A stretch of 64,000 bases of DNA from CAVQBP01 sp963710745 (GCA_963710745.1 CAVQBP010000019.1:1-64000); one strand, 5' to 3'. Shown: positions 36,806 to 47,749, counted from the stretch's first letter. Numbers and translations are program-made. The notes: generated from the sequence alone by a model not told the origin.

Positions 36806-37978
36806 ATGACTCTGATTTTAACAATAATTAAACAATCCGATCCTTCATTTTCTGAGAAACTGGAATTTAACAGGTTTCCTGTTTTTTTCGGAAGGGAGAA
36901 TAACAATCAGGTAATCCTGTCCGATCCTTTAAAGATTATCTCCAGGAAACATGCTAAAATTATTAATACTGAAGGTATTCTTCAGCTGCTGGATCTTGAA
37001 TCTGCTAACTTTACATATTTAAATGATGAAAGGATTTTACCCAATGAAGAGAATGCTTTGCAGTCCGGCGATAAAATAAAAATCGGTGATTATGAAGTAC
37101 ATGTTAATATGGTAAAAGAAGAAGAAATCGGGCAAGATGATGATCAAAAGACAATGATTTTTTCCAGTCCTTATTCGGAAGAAATCACTAATATTGTTGC
37201 AAACCTTAGAATTCTCTCTTCAAAATATTCACTTGAAGATTCACCTGCCAAAGAAAAAATGCTTCGTCTTTCCATTCTGCAAAATCTTATAAGTCTGGAC
37301 AAAGATGAATCAAATAAAATAATAACCGAATGTTTTTCTGAAAATTTTCTGGGTAAAGAATTTTTTAATGTGAATATTCCGAAAGTCAGCAGCGTTAATA
37401 AAAACTTTGCCGTAGGTGAACAACCCAAAATAATCCCTTCAGCTAATAATAATTATAGCAGCAAACCTTTGGCTCAGGAATATTCTTTTAATATCCATTT
37501 CTCAAATACTCTTGATGTTTTTTTGGAAGTATTTACAAAATTAATCGAAGGATTATTACAATTCAGGCAGGAATTTTTTGGGGTTACCAAATACTATTCA
37601 CTTCCGACCGGTTCGGTTGAAGAGATAAAAGAGTTTCTTTTTAACCCTGATATATCACCCGATGAAGAGAAAAAAAGACTGGATATGCTGAAAGATGAAG
37701 CGCAAAAATTGCTGGGGCATCAGATTGGTTTACTTGAAGGATATAATCTTTCTGTAACCGAAGGAAGTAAAATGATGCTGCAGAGTCTGGATCCAAATAT
37801 TATTGAAAAGGGATTTCAGAGTAAAAAAGCTTCAGACAAAATTCTTTCGTTTGCTAAAAAATCAAAAATACTGGATCTCATTAAAGAGAACTATCAGAAG
37901 TATATATCAGATCTTTATTACATAGAAAAAAAGTTTTTCAGACCTTCTTTTATGAGGGGATATCAGAAAAGGATGTAA
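36806..37978 (+). CDS. tagH: T6SS FHA-domain protein (TagH/Fha-like)
   Basis: Forkhead-associated protein that binds phosphothreonine and in other bacteria triggers T6SS assembly after kinase action. The FHA domain (about residues 18-98) has FGRENNNQVIL, SRKHAKI and the LNDERILPN-type turn that form the phosphopeptide site. The C-terminal half (about 230-390) resembles the VasC/ImpI/TagH C-terminal region, rich in helices, with KYYSLPTGSVEEIKEFLF and LLGHQIGLLEGYN. It is the first gene of the T6SS cluster, followed 70 bases later by tssJ. No dedicated PppA-type phosphatase gene is seen in the window. Confidence 0.85.
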   Translation: MTLILTIIKQSDPSFSEKLEFNRFPVFFGRENNNQVILSDPLKIISRKHAKIINTEGILQLLDLESANFTYLNDERILPNEENALQSGDKIKIGDYEVHVNMVKEEEIGQDDDQKTMIFSSPYSEEITNIVANLRILSSKYSLEDSPAKEKMLRLSILQNLISLDKDESNKIITECFSENFLGKEFFNVNIPKVSSVNKNFAVGEQPKIIPSANNNYSSKPLAQEYSFNIHFSNTLDVFLEVFTKLIEGLLQFRQEFFGVTKYYSLPTGSVEEIKEFLFNPDISPDEEKKRLDMLKDEAQKLLGHQIGLLEGYNLSVTEGSKMMLQSLDPNIIEKGFQSKKASDKILSFAKKSKILDLIKENYQKYISDLYYIEKKFFRPSFMRGYQKRM

Positions 37979-38048
37979 AACCTGTGACTGGATGGAAGAT
38001 CAAAAACAAACAATTCTTTTTTTACAAAACAAAAACACCAAATAATTA

Positions 38049-38510
38049 ATGAGTAAAATTAGCAGCATGAACAAATTGTATCTTTTTGTAATTAGTTTTA
38101 TTTCAATTTTAGTATTTGGATGCGGAAGCAGCGTCCAATCACTTAAAGTAAATTTGAAGTGCGACGGGGATTGCAATGGAAGTAACGCCATTGTTATCAG
38201 GATCTATCAATTAAAAAATTCGGATAAATTCAGCCATGCCAGTTTCGAATCATTATTAAGAAATCCCGAAGCAACCATATCCGATGATCTTATTCCCGAT
38301 TCAAAATTTGAAATTACTTTAGTTCCGGATCAGACTTTCCAGTTAAAAGACTATACAATGAAAGACGGCGCCAAGTATATAGGGGTAGTCGGTGATTTTC
38401 ATTCACCGGCTCAGGACGGCTGGAGGCAGGTTATTCCGGTTAACTCCGATATTAAAGGTATGATGATCTTAATCCACCAGAATTATTTATCGGTTGAAAA
38501 AGCAGATTAA
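38049..38510 (+). CDS. tssJ: T6SS outer-membrane lipoprotein TssJ
   Basis: Lipoprotein that anchors the TssJLM membrane complex to the outer membrane. The signal ends in a lipobox (LVFGC, lipidated Cys 25). The mature part, about 128 residues, is the transthyretin-like beta sandwich, with IVIRIYQLKNSDKFSHASFE and the late AKYIGVVGDFHSP and WRQVIPV matching TssJ/SciN. A second ATG at 38067 (residue 7) could be the true start. It lies between the FHA gene and tssK, the usual order. Confidence 0.88.
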   Translation: MSKISSMNKLYLFVISFISILVFGCGSSVQSLKVNLKCDGDCNGSNAIVIRIYQLKNSDKFSHASFESLLRNPEATISDDLIPDSKFEITLVPDQTFQLKDYTMKDGAKYIGVVGDFHSPAQDGWRQVIPVNSDIKGMMILIHQNYLSVEKAD

Positions 38511-38556
38511 TAGTTAGGCTGTTCATTCTTTTAAATAACAAAGGGAAAATTTTTTA

Positions 38557-39909
38557 ATGAAGCTGCAAAGAGTTGTCTGGTATGAAGGGATGAAATTAAA
38601 TCCGCATCATTTCCAGCAGATAGACAGATATAATCAGTATTATATAAATTCGAGAATAAATGTTTTAAATTCGAATTACTGGGGATTGACGGAAATTCAA
38701 ATTGATCTCGCCGCTCTTTCAGGAGGTTCATTCAGCCTTGTAAAATGCATCGGTATAATGCCGGACGGTTTACTGTTTGATATGCCGGCCAACGATCCAT
38801 TCCCCAAAAGCAGATCTTTTGAAGAATTGTTCTCCGCAACTGATGAAAAGATTGATGTATATTTATCGATCCCTTCCGAAAATGCTTCGGGAAATAATTG
38901 CCAGATGGATGAGGGCAATTTGAGTTCTAATAATTCAAGGTATGTTCTTCAGAATATTGATCTCCTTGATTTTAATACCGGTTCGAACATGAGAACAATA
39001 GGAATAGTTAAACCGAATTTTCATTTTAAATTCGGTGATGAATCTCTTGAAGATTTCATCTCAATAAAAATAGGACAAATTAATAGGAGCGCTGACGGTA
39101 AGTACACAATGGATAGAAATTTTATTGTTCCATCAATTGCTATTTCAGCTTCGGAAGTTCTTTTAAATTATACCCGCGAGATCCTGGGAGCTTTAGTTTC
39201 TAAAAGCAAAGAATTAAGAAAATTGGCAAGCATTCATAAACCGGAATTATCAATTACACAAGTTGAAATTCTATTGATGCTTCAGACTGTAAACACCTAT
39301 ATCCCTTTGTTAAATTACTATTATTCATCTAGAAATGTGCATCCCGAAACTCTTTTTATTTTATTCTTAAATTTAGCCGGTCAGCTTTCAACTTATTCAA
39401 ATTTAGGAATTAAAACAGGTGAGTTCCCGGCATACGATCATAAGCACCTTACAGAAATTTTCAGCCAGGTTTCTGATGAAATTAATTCTATGTTAAATGT
39501 TCAAAAAACAATTGAAAGAAGGGATATAATAATTCCTTTGCGAAAGCAGGCGGATACTCTTTTCGTAGGACAATTATCACCGGCTCAGGTTCCCGCTCAA
39601 TTTTTCATTTCAATTATTAGCGACATACCTGAGAAAAAAATCATAACCGAACTGCCTAAAAACATAAAAATCTCAGCATACGAAGAAATATTTGCAGTAC
39701 ATCAGGCGGGTATTCAAGGTGTTTCAATTGAATATATTGCAAGACCTCCGGTTGGTGTACAGGTGAATGAAAAAGCTCATTATTTTAAGATTAATAAAGA
39801 AGGGAGATTCTGGGATAAAATTGTAAAGAAAAACAATATTGCATTCTTCATAGCTTCCGAATTTAAATCTCTTCAGATGGAATTAGTTCTCCTTATGCCG
39901 GGTGATTAA
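38557..39909 (+). CDS. tssK: T6SS baseplate protein TssK
   Basis: Baseplate subunit that links the TssEFG wedge to the TssJLM membrane complex. The N-terminus RVVWYEGMKLNPHHFQQIDRY (close to the family's RVVWSEGMLLxPQHFQ) is diagnostic. At 450 residues the length is normal. An AAAGGGAAAA ribosome-binding site precedes the ATG. The C-terminal head domain, which binds TssL and TssM, runs from about residue 320 (IPLRKQADTLFVGQL). Confidence 0.93.
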   Translation: MKLQRVVWYEGMKLNPHHFQQIDRYNQYYINSRINVLNSNYWGLTEIQIDLAALSGGSFSLVKCIGIMPDGLLFDMPANDPFPKSRSFEELFSATDEKIDVYLSIPSENASGNNCQMDEGNLSSNNSRYVLQNIDLLDFNTGSNMRTIGIVKPNFHFKFGDESLEDFISIKIGQINRSADGKYTMDRNFIVPSIAISASEVLLNYTREILGALVSKSKELRKLASIHKPELSITQVEILLMLQTVNTYIPLLNYYYSSRNVHPETLFILFLNLAGQLSTYSNLGIKTGEFPAYDHKHLTEIFSQVSDEINSMLNVQKTIERRDIIIPLRKQADTLFVGQLSPAQVPAQFFISIISDIPEKKIITELPKNIKISAYEEIFAVHQAGIQGVSIEYIARPPVGVQVNEKAHYFKINKEGRFWDKIVKKNNIAFFIASEFKSLQMELVLLMPGD

Positions 39910-39989
39910 TCCGGAAAGATCTTTTAAATATAGCTCAAATATTCTATAAAAAATTTTTTTCAAAACACGTCCTGTTCTTAATCCGAAAC

Positions 39990-40004
39990 TAATCTTACTC
40001 TTAA
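39990..40004 (+). repeat. 15-base intergenic repeat, copy 1
   Basis: TAATCTTACTCTTAA lies in the tssK-tssL gap inside a run of CTTAATC-like units. Its exact reverse complement occurs at 58465-58479 between vgrG and the PAAR gene. Both gaps also share a nearby TCTTAATC on the same relative side. This looks like a small dispersed intergenic element; its function is unknown. Confidence 0.4.
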
Positions 40005-40046
40005 CCTTAATCTAAAACCGTAACTAAATAAATAAAAGGAATAATA

Positions 40047-40736
40047 TTGGCTGATAATCAATTAAAAGAAAAGAAAACACTTGCAGACTTTGCTTCAGAT
40101 TGTTTTATCTTAATACTGCAGTTAAGAGCTACGAACGATTATGGAGATCCTTCAGCGCTTAAAAATCATATCAACGAGATGTTCGGTAAATTTGAGCGTG
40201 ATGCCAGAATGGCTTCCATTGATAATGAAAAAATTCATATGGCAAAGTTTGCATTAATAGCTTTTTTAGATGAAACAATAATCAGCTCTTCATGGAACCA
40301 GAAAGATACATGGCTTTCTGAACCCCTGCAGTTGAAGCTTTTCGAAACATTCAACGCCGGCGAAGAATTTTTTGATCATTTAAAAAAGCTGCGGCAGAGA
40401 ACATCGGGCAACAAAGATGTCCTTGAAATATTTTTTTTATGTTTAACACTTGGCTTTAAGGGTAAATATCAGCTTCAATCGCCCGAGAATTTGAGGAGGA
40501 TTATTGATGATCTTAATATTGAACTTCACCCGGACTTATATAAATTAATTGATACAATATCGCCTAACGGTAAACCGCACGATTCTTTTATTGGAAATGC
40601 AAAAGGGAAAATACCTTTATGGATTTATCCTGCAGCTGCAGTAATAATTTGTGTGATATTTTATATATTTATGTCCTCTTCGATTTCTTCCAGGGCTTCT
40701 GATTTAATCGAAGTTATAAAAAATTCTTTCATTTGA
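40047..40736 (+). CDS. tssL: T6SS inner-membrane protein TssL (DotU/IcmH-like)
   Basis: Short-form TssL of 229 residues: a helical cytosolic domain (about 1-190) with SDCFILILQLRATND and the conserved IAFLDETIISSSW and KLFETFNAGEEFFDHL, then one C-terminal membrane helix (about 194-214). No peptidoglycan-binding OmpA extension is present, so anchoring must come from elsewhere. It uses a TTG start at 40047 with an AAAAGGA ribosome-binding site eight bases upstream. It lies directly before tssM, the normal arrangement. Confidence 0.92.
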   Translation: MADNQLKEKKTLADFASDCFILILQLRATNDYGDPSALKNHINEMFGKFERDARMASIDNEKIHMAKFALIAFLDETIISSSWNQKDTWLSEPLQLKLFETFNAGEEFFDHLKKLRQRTSGNKDVLEIFFLCLTLGFKGKYQLQSPENLRRIIDDLNIELHPDLYKLIDTISPNGKPHDSFIGNAKGKIPLWIYPAAAVIICVIFYIFMSSSISSRASDLIEVIKNSFI

Positions 40737-40829
40737 TATCCTTTTATTGATATGCGTATATCTTAATTCATATCAGATCTGCATCATTTCTGCTCTCCAT
40801 CCATTAAGTAAATAAATAACATAGTTAAT

Positions 40830-43800
40830 ATGGAAAATTTCTTAAATCTGCTTAAAAAACCGACTGCAATTGCCGCAATAACCTGCATATTAGTCATTGT
40901 TCTGCTTTATCTTCTTACTGTAGTTTTTAAAGTAGCTATGGTATATGGAATCAGCATATCAATAGTAATACTGCTAATCATGGTAATTATTCTGCTTTTC
41001 AACAGGATGAAAGCCATACAAAAATCATCACAGATTGAACGATCAATAACTTCTCAGGCAGATGATCAAATGCAGAGTCTGAGCCCGGAAAAAAGATCCG
41101 AGATCGAACAATTCAAAAAGCAATTGGAAGCAGCGATTTCCTCGCTTAAAAATTCAAAATTAGGAAAAGGGAAAAAAGGTAAAGCAGCATTATACGCATT
41201 GCCCTGGTACATGTTAATCGGTCCTTCTGCTGCAGGTAAAACAACTGCAATTCAAAATTCAGGACTTGATTTCCCTTTCGGGAAAGAAGGATTTAGAGGA
41301 GTCGGGGGGACAAGAAATTGTGACTGGTTCTTTTCAACAAAAGCTATTTTTCTTGATACCGCAGGCAGGTATGTAACTCAATCCGAAGATAGACCTGAAT
41401 GGATTGCCTTTTTGAATGTTCTAAAGAAGAACAGAAAGCGGAAGCCCGTAAATGGGGTGATGGTTGCTATTAATGTTGATGAAATAATAAACTCGGGAAA
41501 GGAGCAGCTGTTTGAACATTCCAGAAATATACGTCAGCGCATTGATGAGTTAATTGAAAATCTCGGAATGAATTTCCCGGTTTATTTTATTTTTACAAAA
41601 TGTGATTTGATTAGCGGTTTTGTTGAATATTATAGTGATTTTAGTGAAACTGAAAGATCTCAAATATGGGGAGCTACTTTTACTCCGCATCAGCAATTTG
41701 ATCCTAATCCGAAATCAGTTTTTGAAAGCGAATTTAAAAAATTATCGGACCGGCTTTTTGAGATCAGGACTGTCAGACTGAGCGGACCTCTGAAAAGGGA
41801 GCAGAGGAGCAAAGTCTTTTTGTTTCCGTTTCAATTTAAATCTCTTGAACAAAAACTTTCATACTTAATTGGTGAAATATTCCAGCCGAATCCTTACCAG
41901 GACAATCCAATTTTCAGAGGATTTTATTTTACAAGCGGCACTCAGGAAGGAATACCTCTGGATCTGGCTATCAGGGAAATTGCCAGGCAGTTTAATTTAC
42001 CTGAAACTTCTTCATCTTCACCGGAAAACATTTTTGAAACAAAAACATACTTTATTAAGGATCTTTTAAACGAAGTTTTAATTGGTGATCAGAATTATAC
42101 TGCAGGTGAAACAACAGCCGCAGCTAAGAAGATAAACTTTGCCAGAGCCTTTACAATTTCTGCTTCTGCTTTAATATTGATACTTTTTAGTTTTTTTACA
42201 TTTATTGGTTATAACGGAAGCTCTTCTCTTCTGAAAAAAATATCTCATACATCCAGTGCATTCAGCCAGATCAATTGGAACGGAGATCTATTTAAAACTT
42301 TTACCAAATCAGATAGTCTGAGATCTTTAATCCTGAGTATAAAAAACGGTACTGCAAATGAGTCATTTATTCATTTTGGAATGGATAGAAGTGAAGAAAC
42401 ATATGAACCATTAATAAAATTGTATTTAAGTAAAACAGAAAATTTCTTTACACAGAATATTTATAATGATCTCACCAAAAATTTAAATAACTATGCTAAC
42501 GGGCAGGATTATTCCGGGGGAGATGTTTACAATTATCTCAAGGCCTATTTACTGCTGGGTAATGAAAGAGCCAGGCTGGACACAACACAATTCAGATTTT
42601 TAACAGGAGAACTTTCCGGGATATTGGAATCCAGGTATTTAAACTTATATCCTGTTGCCTCTTCAAGTGAAAAAGATTCACTTAAAAAGTTGTTCCGTAA
42701 TTATATATCTTTTTTCATACCGCTCCTTAAGGATAAAAATGTTTATCCGGTTAGAAATGATCATCTGTTGATTAAATCTTGTCAGAAATCGATTAAAATA
42801 CAAACCTAATGCTGAAACCATTTATGCCCGGATGAAGCAGAATGGTATGGTGCAGTTTCCTAATGATTTAACACTTCAGCAGGCTATCGGCGGACAATTT
42901 TCTGTAATGATGAATGCAGGTTCAAAAGTTCCTTTCATTTTTACACTGGACGGATGGAAATCGTATATCAAAAATAGTATTGATGAAGAAAGCCAGAATC
43001 CTGGTAAAGATGATTGGGTTCTTGGAAAATCAAATATTAGCGCTTCAAACAGCAGCAGTTTTAATAGTGAGGAAATTAAGAAAAATTTGTTGAATTTGTA
43101 TACTGCTGATTATGAAAATTCATGGCTCCAATTTCTTCAAAGTATAAAGTACAGCAATTTTGAATCTGTTCCTCTGGCAGCCAGCAATTTAAAGTTGTTG
43201 AGCGACCCGGTAAATTCTCCTCTAATTTTAATCCTGAAAGTTTTTTCCGATCAGCTACAGGTTATTACAAATATTCAATCTCAGGATTCTGCAAAGCAAA
43301 AACTTGCTGCTTCTCCTGTAAGCTTAAATAACAGCACTTTTACAGAAGTAAGTAAATATCGAACTTTTATTAACGGTTCACAAGGGGGAACACCCAACAC
43401 TGATCTTAATGCAGTAATAGCTCAATATACGGCGATAAGCGGGGTATTGGAATCTATTAAAGGAGGGCAGGATTTAACAAAAGATTATGCAGTAAAAGTA
43501 TTGAGCCAGAGAGCAGTTGAACTGCCGACTGCAGTTCAGGTAATCAGGGGTGCAATTTATAATGCTCCGGCTTTCTCAAATTTATTTATTGATCCGCTTA
43601 AGCTTACCTGGAAATCTATTCTTTTCGATGCAGATCAATATTTAAATCTTGAATGGAAAGCAAAAATTTCAGATACATTTAATAAAACACTGGCTAATTT
43701 TTTTCCATTTAAAAGCAATGGAAGTGATGCTCCAATCCAGGATTTCAAAGATTTCTTCCGGCCTGCAGACGGTACTTTATGGTCATTTTTTAACACCGAA

Positions 43801-44370
43801 TTAAGTCCTTTCATAAACAAAGAAAGATGGAGTATTAATCAATGGGAAGGTCAGGGATTAAATGTTTCAGGTGATTTGATCAATGCATTAAAAAAAGCCG
43901 ACCTGATTTCAGGGATACTTTTCAAAAACGGGGATATGAATATTTCATTTAAGTTAAAGCCTCAATTGCCAGAATCAAGCCCTGTTCTAGGTGATAAACC
44001 TATTGTAGAACAGGTTTATCTTTATTTAGACGGAGTAGAGAATTACTACAAAATGGGAGTTCCGTTTTGGACCGATTATTCATGGCCCGGCAGCAAAGGT
44101 ACTCCCGGTGCAAGATTAAATATTTCCATTCATGGTTACGGCACTTCCGATACAAAAACATACGACGGTGACTGGGCTCTGTTTAAATTATTTGATGATG
44201 CCACTGTTTCAAGAGGAGGATCATCTTCGCAGTATGTTTTTAACTGGCTTTTTAAAAAGCAAAGCGAGTATAATATTATTGTATCTTATATTGTAAATAC
44301 AAACAGTTCTAAGAATCCTTTTGCTGCAAATTTATTCAGCTCATTTAATCTTCCAAATAGAATATACTGA
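40830..44370 (+). CDS. tssM: T6SS membrane-complex protein TssM (IcmF-like), one frameshift
   Basis: Largest inner-membrane component, forming the periplasm-spanning channel with TssJ and TssL. Two N-terminal helices (about residues 11-58) and a third (about 440-465) bracket a cytosolic domain with the Walker A GPSAAGKT (131-138). The periplasmic part follows. The first frame stops at 42809, but the second is already open from 42772 and reads LNLVRNRLKYKPNAETIYARM, which continues TssM. One base too many in the AAA at 42774-42776 explains the break. Repaired, the protein is about 1180 residues, the normal length, ending in the VasK/TssM C-terminal domain. Error versus real inactivation needs read checking. 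Confidence 0.9.
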
Positions 44371-44384
44371 CCATAAATTTTACA

Positions 44385-45323
44385 TTGAAAGAAATAAATA
44401 ATCAGAATCCAATACGAGGATTCTTTGGAAAGCTTCCAATATTTAATGATTTTGTAAAGTATAATGCAGGTAATCAGGAAATTATTGGTATGGATAATTG
44501 GCTGCAGGAAGGTATAATTCTGGCTAAACAAAAACTTAAAAGTGATTGGAAACAGGTTTATAAAAGTTCATCTCCGTTAAATTTTTTCTACCCGTTTACC
44601 GGCACTGATAAATTTATTTCGGGAGTAATTTTTACGGGCAGTGATAAAAGCGGCAGAGAATTTCCGTTTTTTATATACTCTGTTTTTAAAAAAGATATTA
44701 TTGATAATGTTCCCTTTTATTTAATCCCGCTTCAATTTAATAACGAGTTAAATTCATTCGAATCGATTTTCAATCAAATTGATGTTGACACCTCGTTAGA
44801 CGATTTAACTGCCCTGATTAACCAGGTATCTTCTTCTTTTCCGGATAATAATAAAAATGATCGCTATCAGACTTTTATTGATAATACCATGCAGGAGGAT
44901 TTCTGGAACAGAATATACGAAAATTATAGTGAAGAGAAAAAGTACCGGCTGGTTGATAATATTTTTAATCCTGAAATCAATAACAGCAGATTACCCTTAA
45001 GAATTAAATTTAATTCTGCTGTGGAGGATAACATTTTATATATAAGCCTCTTATTAAATATCCTTGCATTATCAAAAGATAATATTTTTTTACCTGCATT
45101 ATTCTGGAATATAAATAGAGATAATATTACCTCACTCAATATCTTTTCATCTCACCCGACCCCAATAAATTACCTGAATATGATTTATTCAAACGGAAAT
45201 GATGACAGGATCTTTGCATTGGAAACAAAATCCGGATCCGCTCTTGCTCAACCAATCAATAAGGATATTCTTAATAAAAAAATAAATTTAAAGGAATTAC
45301 TTCAAATTCTTAATACAATATAA
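44385..45323 (+). CDS. tagF: T6SS-associated protein TagF
   Basis: TagF-family (ImpM-like) protein of 312 residues. The N-terminal RGFFGKLPIFNDFVKYNAG and LNFFYPFTGTDKFISGVIF match the conserved start of TagF. In Pseudomonas TagF holds back T6SS firing independently of, or downstream from, the threonine-phosphorylation pathway. It starts with TTG 15 bases after tssM, and no in-frame ATG occurs before the conserved core. TagF together with FHA and a kinase gene suggests post-translational control of this system. Confidence 0.85.
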   Translation: MKEINNQNPIRGFFGKLPIFNDFVKYNAGNQEIIGMDNWLQEGIILAKQKLKSDWKQVYKSSSPLNFFYPFTGTDKFISGVIFTGSDKSGREFPFFIYSVFKKDIIDNVPFYLIPLQFNNELNSFESIFNQIDVDTSLDDLTALINQVSSSFPDNNKNDRYQTFIDNTMQEDFWNRIYENYSEEKKYRLVDNIFNPEINNSRLPLRIKFNSAVEDNILYISLLLNILALSKDNIFLPALFWNINRDNITSLNIFSSHPTPINYLNMIYSNGNDDRIFALETKSGSALAQPINKDILNKKINLKELLQILNTI

Positions 45324-45441
45324 AGTCGCTTTACAATAATCAAAAAACCACCTCCTGAAAGAATCATCCGGCTTCTGCTTATAAAGCAGCAAAACAATAA
45401 GTAAAGTTATTTAACCATGTTAAAATTTGGAGAAGCTAAAT

Positions 45442-47189
45442 ATGTCTGAATCAACTGAAGTAAGATCACTTGAAATAAATGAGAAAGATCTGCCTGAAAA
45501 AGATGGAGCAAAAGTAAATGAGAAAGATGCTGGTAATGGAACAAATGGAACGGAAGCGTTAAAATCAGATGAAATAGAAATCCCGGCTGCTGTTCAGGAT
45601 CTTTTAGAAGATGTCCCTGGTGATAAACCTGCAGGAATTGACGCTTCGAATGATGAAGAATATTTTAAACTTACCATGGAAATTCCTAAAACCATTCCTG
45701 ATTATAAAAAATGGATTGAACTTTCGGAAAATATTCTAACTGAAAAAAGTAAAGATATCAAAGTTGCCGTCTGGTTATGTTTTGCATTTTACAGAGCGGA
45801 AAATATTAAAGGGTTTAAAAAGGATTAATTTTAATTTTGCATTTACTGAAAAAATTCGGAAACGATTTATACCCTTCAAATCAGGTACATAAAAGTAAGT
45901 CAATCCAATTTATAAGCACCGGCCGTGTTGTAAAGCTTATTGAAAAAGAAGAGATCAATAAATCCAATGCATCGGATATTAAAGAATCGGGACAAATATT
46001 AAATGAAATAATCGACGAATGTGAAAAGTTATTTGCGGATAATAAACCTTCTTTCGATTCACTGCTTAATGTAATCAAACCCCATATTGCAAGTGCTGAA
46101 ATTTTATTACGGCCTTCTGAAATTAAAAAACCTGTCTCTTCAGCTTCAGTCGGACAACCGGTAAAACCAGCAAGTGTAAATGCTCCGGCTCAAGAAGTAG
46201 TGCTAAGTTCTGAAAAAGATGCTGTAGCCCAATTACGAAAGATTATAACATTTTTCTTTGAATATGAAGAAGAAGGAACTAAGAAACAAAGAGTACCCGA
46301 AAATTATTTTGTATTCGGTCTTTCACGACAAATGCAGTGGGCAAATCTTATCAGACCTGTTGATAATGGTGGTGTAACTCTTATTGAAGGACCTAACAAA
46401 ATAATTCAAGGGCTTATTAAGGACTGGTATTCCAATGGTAATTTTGACATGCTTATAGCAAGAATAGAAAGTGAATTTATAAAAGAGAACAGCCCTTTCC
46501 GCTACTGGTTTGATGCCCAGAAATATTTAATAGACTCTCTTGAGAAGAAAGGAGAAAATTACAAAGCTGCTGCTGGAGATATTAAACTGCATCTTGCCGT
46601 ACTTCTTAAAAAAATACCAGATCTTCCTGAATTAAAATTTAAAGATAAACAAACTCCTTTTGCTGAACCGGATACAATCAACTGGCTGAATAATGATGTA
46701 AAAACCGTACTAAGCGCCGATGGTTCAGGCGGAAAAAGCATTATGCCGCCGGTTATGGGAGAAGATTATGAACAGTTAAACAAAGAATATGAAATCATAA
46801 GTAAAGATCTGCCGGAAAATTTTGAAAAGAACCTGATGAAAATGCAGACAGCTATCAATTCTGATGATAGGAAAAAAGGTAAATTCCTGCGCAGGCTGAA
46901 TCTTGCAAATTATTGTTTCAAGCTAAAGGAATTTAATCTTGCAAGGATCAACCTTCTGGAATTAAAGAGAGTAATAGAAATATATGATCTTACAGGCTGG
47001 GAACATGCTTTGTGTGTTGCCGTATGGGAGTCTCTTTATTTAACCAACCTGGAAATTATTTCTCAAACAAAAAACAAAGATCTGGCAGCTAATCTGGAAA
47101 AGGAACAAAGTGAATTGTTTCATGAAATTGCCAGATATGATGGAATTTTAGCAATTAAATTAACAAAACTAAAACAAAAAGAGAGGTAA
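45442..47189 (+). CDS. tssA: T6SS sheath-priming protein TssA, one frameshift
   Basis: TssA caps or primes sheath and tube assembly. The start is the ATG at 45442 with a GGAG ribosome-binding site nine bases upstream. The N-terminal ImpA region has WIELSENILTEKSKDIKVAVW and stops early at 45828 (GFKKD). One more A in the A5 run at 45817-45821 gives GFKKGLILILHLLKKFGND, the conserved continuation, and the frame then runs to 47189. Repaired length is about 582 residues. The C-terminal half has a VasJ-type domain (RVPENYFVFGLSRQMQWANL). A Ser/Pro/Val-rich linker lies in between. Confidence 0.87.
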
Positions 47190-47191
47190 AA

Positions 47192-47701
47192 ATGGCACGA
47201 CCAACTGCACCTAAAATTGCACAGCGTGTAAAAGTTTCTATTCTTCCCAGCAGCGACGCTAAGGAAAGTGTAGAACTCGATTATCGTTTTCTAATTCCGG
47301 GGAATTTCAGTAAAAGTGAACCTGGTAGTCTGGGGTCCGTCAGAGATCGCAAGCTTAGGGTAATAGGTAATAAAGGGGATTATAAAAGAGCCTTAAAGGA
47401 TATAAATCCAAAGCTTAACCTGACAGTTAAGAACAAGCTTTCGGATGATCCTGATGCTCAAATGGAAGTTAAGCTTGACTTCCAGGATATTAAGGATTTT
47501 CATCCTGATGAAATAGTAAAAAAGGTTGAACCTCTACAGAAACTTCTTGAAGCGAGGGAAAGGCTTAAGGAATTGAAACTGACCGTACTTAAGGATGCCA
47601 ATTTGAAGAAAGCACTGGAAGGTGTTATTAAAGACGGCAGCGGAAGTATAGATGATCTCATGTCTAAGCTTGGTGTCCAGGGTTCTGATGATAAAAAATA
47701 G
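47192..47701 (+). CDS. tssB: T6SS sheath small subunit TssB
   Basis: TssB (VipA) pairs with TssC to form the contractile sheath. Typical stretches are VELDYRFLIPGNFSK and LRVIGNKGDYKRALKDINPKL, and the C-terminal helices are KLLEARERLKELKLTVLKD. Length 169 is normal. It begins 3 bases after the tssA stop; an AGAGAGG ribosome-binding site lies in the end of tssA. Confidence 0.96.
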   Translation: MARPTAPKIAQRVKVSILPSSDAKESVELDYRFLIPGNFSKSEPGSLGSVRDRKLRVIGNKGDYKRALKDINPKLNLTVKNKLSDDPDAQMEVKLDFQDIKDFHPDEIVKKVEPLQKLLEARERLKELKLTVLKDANLKKALEGVIKDGSGSIDDLMSKLGVQGSDDKK

Positions 47702-47749
47702 TAGAGTTTGTGAAATAATTATTAAAAATTAATTGGAGGTTTAACTAAA

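Noticed and set aside
45375..45389. Hairpin CTGCTT-ATA-AAGCAG between tagF and tssA
   Set aside because: Only six base pairs with a three-base loop and no T run; likely chance.
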